This document shows, one piece after another, positions 1 to 6,490 of a stretch of 64,000 nucleotides of DNA. The stretch's first letter is position 1, and every line of letters begins with the position of its first letter. A program made the position numbers and the translations under genes. A model generated the notes under the pieces. That model saw only the letters and a program-made list of their open reading frames with translations. It was not told the origin of the DNA and did not search any database. The stretch is from Nocardia sp. NBC_00508 (lineage in GTDB: Bacteria > Actinomycetota > Actinomycetes > Mycobacteriales > Mycobacteriaceae), in NCBI RefSeq assembly GCF_036346875.1, contig NZ_CP107852.1:3782001-3846000 (forward strand), written 5' to 3'.

Positions 1-54
1 ACCACGAAATTCGAGATCGATCAGCTCGGCAGGACGCTGCTGGCGCTGGAGTGA
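1..54 (+). CDS. 3' end of an unknown gene (partial)
   Basis: The window opens inside a reading frame that ends with TGA at 52-54. Only 17 residues are visible (TTKFEIDQLGRTLLALE). The tail is too short to name. It converges with the quinone oxidoreductase gene, leaving 28 bp between the two stop codons. Confidence 0.5.
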   Translation, partial: TTKFEIDQLGRTLLALE

Positions 55-82
55 GCGGTCCGAGCGGAGGCGACGCAGCCGC

Positions 83-1087
83 TCAGAGTTCCTTCACCCG
101 CAAAACCACTTTGCCGAACACCTCGCCGGAGTCCAGCAGCCGATGGGCTTCGGCCGCCTCTTCGATCGGCAGTTCCGCGGCGATGACCGGGACGACGGTG
201 CCGTCGGCGATCAACGGCCACAGATGCCTGCGTACCTCGGCGATGATCTCCGCTTTGCCGCCGGCGCCGGTCGCGGGCCGCGCACGGACGTTGGTGGCCT
301 GGATGGTGCCCCACTTACCCAATAGCGCAGCCAGATTCAGGTCCGCATGCACGCCGCCCTGCATGCCGATCACCACCAGTCTGCCGTGGTCGGCCAACGC
401 ATCGACATTGCGCCCCAGATAGGCCGCACCCATGTTGTCGAGGATGATGTCGGCGCCCGGGCCGCCCGCGCCCGACTTCTCGGCGCGCACCGCGGTGACG
501 AAATCATCCTCCCGATAGTTGATCAGGACGCTCGCCCCCAGCTCCGCACAGCGCGTCAGCTTCTCGGCCGACCCTGCGGTCACCGCGACGCGCGCGCCGA
601 GTGCCTTGGCGACCTGAACGGCGTGCGAGCCGACACCGCTGCCGCCGCCGTGGATCAACACCAGGTGATTCGCCTGCAAGTCCGCGGTCATCACGAGATT
701 CGACCAGACGGTTGCCGCCACTTCGGGCAATCCGGCCGCCGCGCCGAGGTCGAGGCCGTCAGGGACCGGAAGGACCTGGGTCGCGGGAACAACGACTCGT
801 TCGGCGTAACCGCCGCCGGACAGCAGCGCGCATACCCGATCCCCGACCGCCCAGTCACGCACCCCGTCGCCGAGTTCGGCGATGACACCCGAACATTCCA
901 GTCCGATGATCGGGCTGGCGCCCGGCGGGGGAGGGTAGTGGCCTCGGCGCTGGAGCAGGTCGGCTCGATTGACGCCCGCCGCGGCCACCTCGATCAGTAC
1001 CTCACCGTGGCCGGGCGTCGGATCCGGCGCCTCGGTCCAGGACATCACCTCGGGTCCGCCGAAACCGATCAGGTCGATAGCACGCAC
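83..1087 (-). CDS. NAD(P)H-quinone oxidoreductase, zinc-free MDR (PIG3/Qor type)
   Basis: A 334-aa soluble medium-chain dehydrogenase/reductase. It has an N-terminal GroES-like half (GHGEVLIEVAAAGVNRADLLQR), a proline-rich substrate loop (RRGHYPPPPG, typical of the TP53I3/PIG3 branch) and a Rossmann half with a glycine-rich nucleotide motif (HGGGSGVGSHAVQVAK, about residues 144-160). There are no zinc-binding cysteines, as expected for quinone oxidoreductases, which reduce quinones or similar alkenals with NADPH. The start is GTG at 1087; no good ribosome binding site is visible. It is divergent from the alpha-hydroxy-acid oxidase gene across about 140 bp. The family is clear; the substrate is not. 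Confidence 0.88.
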   Translation of the reverse strand: MRAIDLIGFGGPEVMSWTEAPDPTPGHGEVLIEVAAAGVNRADLLQRRGHYPPPPGASPIIGLECSGVIAELGDGVRDWAVGDRVCALLSGGGYAERVVVPATQVLPVPDGLDLGAAAGLPEVAATVWSNLVMTADLQANHLVLIHGGGSGVGSHAVQVAKALGARVAVTAGSAEKLTRCAELGASVLINYREDDFVTAVRAEKSGAGGPGADIILDNMGAAYLGRNVDALADHGRLVVIGMQGGVHADLNLAALLGKWGTIQATNVRARPATGAGGKAEIIAEVRRHLWPLIADGTVVPVIAAELPIEEAAEAHRLLDSGEVFGKVVLRVKEL

Positions 1088-1229
1088 CGTGCCATAGTGC
1101 TCCGCCGGTCGGGATCACCGCGCGCTGACCCCCGTCGAGCGACACCGAGCCGGGGGACGGAACGCCCCGGGAAAGCGCAATCCGGGAAGCGGCCTGCGGT
1201 GATCGGCGCCACAGGCTACCGTTCCGGGG

Positions 1230-2408
1230 GTGAGCGGCGGCTTCATCAATTTTCAGAACGAGATCTACCTGGGTGGCCTGGGCGGGGCGGTGCCCGAATT
1301 GCCCATGACCGCTGCGGGTTTGGAATTGCGCGCGCAGGAGCGGCTGGACCCGGCGGCTTTCGCGTACGTGGCGGGCAGCGCCTCGGCGGAGCGTACCGCC
1401 GCGGCCAACCGGTCCGCCTTCGATCGGTACCGCATCCTGCCGCGGATGCTGCGCGGCGCGACCGGGCCCGGCGCCCGCGATCTCTCGGTCGAGGTGCTCG
1501 GGACCCGGCTGGCCGCCCCGGTGCTTACCGCGCCGATCGGCGTCCTCGAACTGCTGCACGAGGGCGGTGAGGTGATCGCGGCCGAGGTCACCAAGGAGCT
1601 GGGCATCGGTACGGTGCTGTCCACCGCGGCCTCCTCGACCATCGAAGAGGTCGGCGCGGCGGCCGGGGCGTGGTGGTATCAGCTGTACTGGCCTGCGGAC
1701 GACGAACTGGCCCGCTCGTTCGTCCAGCGTGCCGAGCGGGCGGGAGCCTCCGCGATCGTGGTGACCGTGGACACCCCGGCCCTCGGTTGGCGTCCACGTG
1801 ACCTGGAACTGGCGCATCTGCCGTTCCTGCACGGCAAGGGCATCGCCAACTACCTCTCCGATCCGGTGTTCCGTGGCAAGCTGCCCGCCGCGCCGGAGGA
1901 GAGCGAGGAGGCGATGCGGACGGCCATCCTCACCTGGGTCGGGTTGTTCGGTAACCACGCACTACGGCCCGCCGACCTCGCGCACCTGCGGGAATGGACC
2001 GACCTGCCGATCGCGGTGAAGGGCATCCTGCACCCTGACGACGCGCGCCAGGTGGTGGATGCCGGCGCCGACGCGGTGGTGGTGAGCAACCACGGCGGAC
2101 GGCAGGTCGACGGCTCGATCGCGGCACTGGACGCGTTGCCCGCGGTGGTGGCCGGCATCGGCGACCGTGCCGACGTGCTGTTCGACTCGGGCGTGCGCAC
2201 CGGCTCCGACGTGCTCGTCGCGTTGGCATTGGGCGCCAAGGCGGTGCTCTACGGGCGGCCCTGGGCTTACGGTCTCGGTCTCGCGGGGGCGGCGGGCGTC
2301 CGGCACGCGCTTCGGGTATTGCTTGCCGATTTCGACTCGGCGCTCGGACTCTCCGGGTGCACGGACCTGGCCGCGGTGAGCCGCTCGCTGCTGTCCACGC
2401 TGCGCTGA
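1230..2408 (+). CDS. FMN-dependent alpha-hydroxy-acid oxidase (lactate 2-monooxygenase-like)
   Basis: A 392-aa TIM-barrel flavoprotein of the LldD / lactate 2-monooxygenase family. The N-terminal stretch (FINFQNEIYLGGLGG) and the inserted loop after LGWRPRDLEL resemble lactate 2-monooxygenases of actinobacteria. The active-site block is present (SNHGGRQVDG, about residues 286-295, with catalytic His and substrate-binding Arg), as are the FMN phosphate-binding block (DSGVRTGSDVLVALALGAKAVLYGRP) and the lysine block (PIAVKGIL). It would oxidise L-lactate or another 2-hydroxy acid. The start is GTG at 1230. A MarR gene follows 41 bp downstream on the same strand and may regulate it; that is inference. 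Confidence 0.88.
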   Translation: MSGGFINFQNEIYLGGLGGAVPELPMTAAGLELRAQERLDPAAFAYVAGSASAERTAAANRSAFDRYRILPRMLRGATGPGARDLSVEVLGTRLAAPVLTAPIGVLELLHEGGEVIAAEVTKELGIGTVLSTAASSTIEEVGAAAGAWWYQLYWPADDELARSFVQRAERAGASAIVVTVDTPALGWRPRDLELAHLPFLHGKGIANYLSDPVFRGKLPAAPEESEEAMRTAILTWVGLFGNHALRPADLAHLREWTDLPIAVKGILHPDDARQVVDAGADAVVVSNHGGRQVDGSIAALDALPAVVAGIGDRADVLFDSGVRTGSDVLVALALGAKAVLYGRPWAYGLGLAGAAGVRHALRVLLADFDSALGLSGCTDLAAVSRSLLSTLR

Positions 2409-2449
2409 CCTGCGGCACTCGCCGATTTGCGCAGTTCGTCGCGCATAGA

Positions 2450-2950
2450 ATGACCACCGTGTATCCCGAACCGAGCAATCGTGCGGTGGCCGAGCCGCGG
2501 TGGCTCACCTCCGCGCAGCAGCGCGCCTGGCGCGCATACATGGACGGTCACCAGCGCCTGATGGCCGAGCTCAACCGCCAACTGCAGCGCGACAGCGAGC
2601 TGACCATCGCCGAATACCGGATCCTGGTGCTGCTCTCCGAGGCCCCCGACCGCTCCCTGCGGATGAGCGAGCTGGCCGACGGCGTGCTGTCCTCGCGCAG
2701 CAAGCTGACCCATCAGATCCGGCGGCTGGAGGCCCAGCAGATGGTGCGCCGCAACACCTGCCTGGAGGACGGCCGCGGCGTACTCGCCGAACTCACCGAC
2801 GAGGGCATGCGCTGCCTGGAGGCTGCCGCCCCCGGTCACGTCGAAGCCGTTCGCCGCCACTTCATCGATCTGCTCGCCCCGGCCCAGCTCGAGGTGATCG
2901 GCGAGGTCTTCGGACGCATCGACGAGGAAATCGGTAAGCACCCCGGCTGA
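2450..2950 (+). CDS. MarR-family transcriptional regulator
   Basis: A 166-aa winged-helix protein. The MarR core is visible: helix-turn-helix (LRMSELADGVLSSRSKLTHQIRRLEAQQMV) followed by the wing with the conserved DGRG (CLEDGRGVLAELTDEG). The ATG at 2450 is preferred because an in-frame upstream extension to 2357 runs into the previous gene and has no MarR character. The N-terminal WLTSAQQRAWRAYMDGHQRL matches the usual first dimerisation helix. It lies just downstream of the hydroxy-acid oxidase and 24 bp upstream of a tRNA gene. Ligand and targets are unknown. Confidence 0.87.
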   Translation: MTTVYPEPSNRAVAEPRWLTSAQQRAWRAYMDGHQRLMAELNRQLQRDSELTIAEYRILVLLSEAPDRSLRMSELADGVLSSRSKLTHQIRRLEAQQMVRRNTCLEDGRGVLAELTDEGMRCLEAAAPGHVEAVRRHFIDLLAPAQLEVIGEVFGRIDEEIGKHPG

Positions 2951-2974
2951 GCGGTCCGCTACGATCATGGTCCT

Positions 2975-3059
2975 GGAGACGTGGCAGAGCGGCCGAATGC
3001 ACTCGCCTTGAAAGCGAGCGTCGCGAGAGCGACCGGGGGTTCAAATCCCTCCGTCTCCG
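2975..3059 (+). tRNA. tRNA-Ser (anticodon TGA)
   Basis: An 85-nt class II tRNA. The acceptor stem GGAGACG (2975-2981) pairs with CGTCTCC (3052-3058) and G3059 is the discriminator. The anticodon stem CTCGC/GCGAG encloses the loop CTTGAAA, giving TGA at 3009-3011. A long variable arm and the TTCAAAT T-loop are present. CCA is not encoded. It marks the left border of the lower-GC SIR2 island, but I see no repeat of its 3' end further right, so it is not shown to be an integration site. Confidence 0.96.
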
Positions 3060-3226
3060 CAAAGAGTGAATTATTCGTTGCTGTTCGCGCTCAACTATGC
3101 GGCCGACCAGTTTTAATGACGCCGTAAGGGTCTGAACTCATTCAGCGAAAGCTGCCGCCAAGGGTACGATGAGGGAACTGCCGCAGGAATGCGACTGCCG
3201 GGTCTGCTATCGCGTCGGAGTCATGG

Positions 3227-4936
3227 ATGAGCCAAACAAATGAGAACCTGTTCACCAGAAGTGAGGTTCGTTTCTTTTCCTCCCAGCAGACCAAATACGC
3301 CATCGCCGAAGTTTTCCGGCGAAGTCACACTGTCATCTATTGCGGCGCTGGTGTGTCGATCGATCGAACAGGTCTGGGCTGGCAGCAATTGGTATCGAGT
3401 ATCCGGCCGGGCGGTGACAGCGTCAAACCGGCGCACCTGGGTGCACTGGCCCGCTTTCTCGATCCGGCACGCCAAGCCACCGCCGTCGTGAATTCCCTGA
3501 GCGAGCAGTATCCGGCCCTCGGTGCGGATGCCGAGGTTTGTTGGCAGGTGCAGAATCAGCTGCGCCTCGAACTGTACAAGAAGGCGCACACCTGGCAGTA
3601 CGGAACGCTGATGCGGAACATCGTATCGTTCGCGATAATGCGGGCGATCGCAGGCGGCACGGTCACCATACTGACAACTAATTTCGATATCCATCTCGAG
3701 GACGAGGCTCGATCCTTCATCCAGGACAGCGACCGTATTCTCGGCGAACTCGGCGTGAACGTGAATACCAGAGTTCGCTTCGCGGAGGAGTTCGAGAATC
3801 CGGGTGGCGCAATGCAGGACGGCACTGCTCCGGACGATGACGAACCAGTTGTCGAGATCGTCTATCTGCACGGCAGGGTGCACAAGGATGCCGCGCAGCA
3901 GACCGCCTGCCGGGTCGTACTCGACGAAGTCGATTACGGCGAGACGAGCGAAATGACGGTTAGGATTCTACGGCAATATTTTTCCGCCCGAGACTCCTCG
4001 CTCATCATCGTGGGTGCCAGTTTGACGGACGCGCCGCTGATCGAGGCCCTTGCCAGGGAGCGAAACGGGGGAGCGTTCCGAACACGAAGCGGACCGGACA
4101 ACCAGTATCGGCTGTTCTTGTTACCACTGTCGACCGTGAAGAGCAACGACGATCCGCCCAAGCGAGTTCATAACCTGACCTGCAGTGATGCGCAGAATCT
4201 GATCCGGCTGCTCGCCGGCAGATGCAAGCGGTTGGGCGTCAACATGCTGGCCGCGGACTTCAAGTACCAGGTGTCGCAGTTCTTCCGTGAGCTCGTCATC
4301 TGCACCAGCTTGGGGTCGACCGATGCGTACTTTTCGACGACGAATAGAAGCACCTACGGCAGGCGTCTCGTTCGGTGGTGGGAAGAGTGGAACGACGCGG
4401 CCAACGCCGACATTCACCACTTCACGCGGCAGTATCTGCGGCTCGATGCCACGGTGAGCGCTATACGAAAGAAATTCGTTCTACCCTCTGGTGAGCGCTT
4501 GAAGCTCGAGCTCTGGGTCCGCTACGGGGTGGAGAAGGAGCGTCAGCTCGTTCTCTGCGCGTCGTCCGCCGGCGTGCTGTACAACCGGCGCCTGCTGAGG
4601 CGTGAGGAGCTGTCGCTCAACTCCAAGCAGGTGTCCATGCGAGCCTTCATAGACGGGCAGGTGAGTTACGTCGACAACTCGAAGGATGCCGGGCAGTACT
4701 CGCGGTGGCGTTCGTTTTTATCGGTGCCGATCTTCTTGAATGCGGAGAACCGGGAGTTCTTCGCAGGCGTGATAACGCTTTCCAGCAGCGAATATATCGG
4801 GCATACCGGATTGCCCCATCAGAATGCCGAGTCGATGCTGAGTTTGGTGAATGTTATCCGTCGGTGTGGTATCCAACTGCTGGAGCCGGAGCAGACGGCC
4901 GTGAAAGGGCGCCGTTTATCGCGTGCCAGCCTGTAG
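3227..4936 (+). CDS. SIR2-domain protein with C-terminal GAF-like domain (candidate NADase effector)
   Basis: A 569-aa soluble protein. Residues 33-275 show the SIR2-like fold: VIYCGAGVS (nucleotide loop, 37-44), LTTNFD (149-154, with the catalytic-type Asn), YLHGRVH (213-219, with the catalytic-type His) and VGASLTDAPL (262-271). These match the SIR2_2-type NAD-cleaving domains of bacterial immune effectors rather than the zinc-containing protein deacetylases; there is no CxxC pair. Residues about 395-550 look GAF-like (FIDGQVSYVD..., FLSVPIF, FFAGVITLSSSEYIGHTG), suggesting a sensory half. The ATG at 3227 has GGAG seven bases upstream. Codon use is visibly less GC-rich than in flanking genes. 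A role in NAD depletion or phage defence is inference from family and context. Confidence 0.75.
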   Translation: MSQTNENLFTRSEVRFFSSQQTKYAIAEVFRRSHTVIYCGAGVSIDRTGLGWQQLVSSIRPGGDSVKPAHLGALARFLDPARQATAVVNSLSEQYPALGADAEVCWQVQNQLRLELYKKAHTWQYGTLMRNIVSFAIMRAIAGGTVTILTTNFDIHLEDEARSFIQDSDRILGELGVNVNTRVRFAEEFENPGGAMQDGTAPDDDEPVVEIVYLHGRVHKDAAQQTACRVVLDEVDYGETSEMTVRILRQYFSARDSSLIIVGASLTDAPLIEALARERNGGAFRTRSGPDNQYRLFLLPLSTVKSNDDPPKRVHNLTCSDAQNLIRLLAGRCKRLGVNMLAADFKYQVSQFFRELVICTSLGSTDAYFSTTNRSTYGRRLVRWWEEWNDAANADIHHFTRQYLRLDATVSAIRKKFVLPSGERLKLELWVRYGVEKERQLVLCASSAGVLYNRRLLRREELSLNSKQVSMRAFIDGQVSYVDNSKDAGQYSRWRSFLSVPIFLNAENREFFAGVITLSSSEYIGHTGLPHQNAESMLSLVNVIRRCGIQLLEPEQTAVKGRRLSRASL

Positions 4937-4944
4937 GACTCTCT

Positions 4945-5148
4945 TCAGCTTTCTCGTGGGTGGCGCTTCGGGTTCTCTCTGTTCGCCACGGTGAGCCGTA
5001 CACGTGCCACGTCGACTTCGTCGAATTCGGTCAATATATACCCTCTCGACCGGCTCTCCAGCACGTCATAATCCTCATAGTAGGGATTCTCCCCTTCCTC
5101 GGCGAGCTGCTTCAGGTCGGATATCGTCTTACGATCCTCTTCGCTCAT
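4945..5148 (-). CDS. Small acidic protein of unknown function
   Basis: A 67-aa ORF convergent with the SIR2 gene. I place the start at ATG 5148 because AGGTGAAG lies just upstream; a longer in-frame extension to 5334 looks non-coding (Arg/His-rich). The protein begins MSEEDRKTISDLKQLAEEGE and is Glu/Asp-rich with a YEDYDVLE patch; no membrane segment, signal peptide or recognisable domain is seen. It lies between the SIR2 effector and the Nudix-like regulator. It could be a small inhibitor, adaptor or immunity-like partner, but nothing in the sequence proves this. Confidence 0.5.
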   Translation of the reverse strand: MSEEDRKTISDLKQLAEEGENPYYEDYDVLESRSRGYILTEFDEVDVARVRLTVANRENPKRHPRES

Positions 5149-5591
5149 CACTTCACCTATCGCGCGTTGCCAATATTGTCGAGGATGGTGACAACCCCGA
5201 ACACGCCGGCCGCGGCTGTTTTCGTCAGGCGACCCCGTGATCGCGTATCCATCCATGGTCGCAGTATCCGAGCGCGCTTGCGCCTCGAACGCCTGACTTT
5301 CTGCCTGCGATGTGCGAGCCCACAAACCTTGCACCTGTCCCGGTGCAATGGTTCAGTTCTGCCTGAGTGCGTGGCCGGGTTCGGCGCGAAGCCCAGCTGA
5401 CGAGAGCCGTGACAGCCGCGAAGGTCTTCGTCCGGAGGCCCCTATCGCGCAGCGAGAAGCCGAAACCCTGTGGGGCTGCAAATGTTTCGTGCTCGTAAAT
5501 AGTCACGGTGTGACACTCCTGCCAGATCCGGAGGGGGCGACGTGGAGTCCTCGGGTGACTCGGCCGGGAGATCCCGGACGCCGTTCATGCC
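5149..5591. other. Intergenic region between the small acidic gene and the dyad
   Basis: About 440 bp. A 93-codon minus-strand frame (5225-5506, beginning MTIYEHETFAAPQGFG) exists, but it is basic, low in convincing features and overlaps other open frames. I do not call it. The region presumably contains the promoters for the small acidic gene (leftward) and the Nudix-like regulator (rightward). Confidence 0.4.
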
Positions 5592-5641
5592 GATAGTAGC
5601 ATCGACAAGCGATATCGAAATCGCTGAACGATACCACTATC
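5592..5641. promoter_or_regulatory. 50-bp nested dyad, probable operator
   Basis: This segment is an imperfect palindrome. The arms GATAGT (5592-5597) / ACTATC (5636-5641), ATCG (5601-5604) / CGAT (5629-5632) and AGCGAT (5608-5613) / ATCGCT (5620-5625) all share one centre at 5616.5. By hand count 19 of 25 symmetric positions pair. It ends 44 bp upstream of the preferred start of the Nudix/winged-helix gene, a typical place for an autoregulatory operator. An RNA hairpin in a leader is the alternative. Confidence 0.6.
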
Positions 5642-5685
5642 TGTCAACGATCTGGTGGGCGCTTCCTTGGGCTAGGGTGGATGCC

Positions 5686-6420
5686 ATGGATGCAGCTGAC
5701 CTGCCGGCCCCGGAACAGACGTACGAACAGTGGCTTGCGACTTACGATCTGCGTTCTTACGCCGAGCATCGGCTGTCGGTGGCGGTCGATGTCGTCGTGC
5801 TCTCGGCTGGTGCCAAGGGACAACTTCGAACATTCCTGGTACGGCGTACCCAGTGGCCCGATTACGGCGAGTGGGTTCTGCCGGGCGGGTTCGTGCGCAA
5901 CGACGCGCGGCTCGAGCAGGCCGTCGAGCAGGTGATGGACCGCAAAGTGAAGGCGCGGCACCTCGGCGGTCTCGAGCCGCTGCGGTTCTTCGACGATCCC
6001 CGTCGCGACAGCCGAACCCGGGTGCTGTCGATGGCGTACGTCGCCCGCTGTGGACGGGATGCGCTCCCCGCGCCGGACGAGGTCCTTACCTGTGTCGCGT
6101 CGATTCGGGGACACAAGCTGCAAGGCGACGGAGCGCCTGCGCATCTGGGCTTCGACCACGACGACGTTCTGGCGACCGCGATCGACTTCGCTCAGCAGCG
6201 GACGCGCGCGGATCTCCTCTGGCCGGTGCCGATGTTGTCGAGCGAAGGTGTCTTCACTGTCGCCGAGTTGGCCGGTATCCGCGAGAGCTTGGATGCGCCG
6301 ATGACCCTTGACGCGCTGCGCCGCCGCGTGGCCGAGGACAGCAGAATCGAGAAGTACGGCTGGGTGGAAGGTGCGAGCGGCAAACCGGTGCAGACCTATC
6401 GGGTGAAGCCGCCGGGATAG
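5686..6420 (+). CDS. NrtR-like regulator: degenerate Nudix domain plus winged helix
   Basis: A 244-aa protein. Residues 30-170 form a Nudix-like domain (SVAVDVVVLSAG, VLPGGFV, FDHDDVLATAIDFAQQR) and residues 185-240 a winged helix (GVFTVAELAGIRESL...YRV). This is the NrtR layout, in which a Nudix domain senses ADP-ribose or related NAD-derived nucleotides and the winged helix binds DNA. The Nudix catalytic box is ruined: where REUXEE is expected the sequence reads EQVMDR (81-86). Hydrolysis is therefore unlikely and sensing more likely. The ATG at 5686 is preferred because of AGGGTGG upstream and because the 50-bp dyad would otherwise be coding; GTG 5542 and ATG 5587 are alternatives. NrtR genes normally sit by NAD biosynthesis genes; here the neighbour is a SIR2 protein. 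Confidence 0.75.
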   Translation: MDAADLPAPEQTYEQWLATYDLRSYAEHRLSVAVDVVVLSAGAKGQLRTFLVRRTQWPDYGEWVLPGGFVRNDARLEQAVEQVMDRKVKARHLGGLEPLRFFDDPRRDSRTRVLSMAYVARCGRDALPAPDEVLTCVASIRGHKLQGDGAPAHLGFDHDDVLATAIDFAQQRTRADLLWPVPMLSSEGVFTVAELAGIRESLDAPMTLDALRRRVAEDSRIEKYGWVEGASGKPVQTYRVKPPG

Positions 6421-6490
6421 TTGACGATTCAAGCCGGCGGGCGCGGTTGCGCGCGTACGATGCTGAACACTGCGGCGAGAACTCCCGGAG

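Noticed and set aside
5225..5506. 93-codon minus-strand ORF upstream of the 67-aa gene
   Set aside because: No good ribosome binding site, unusual composition and overlap with the promoter region. It is left uncalled.
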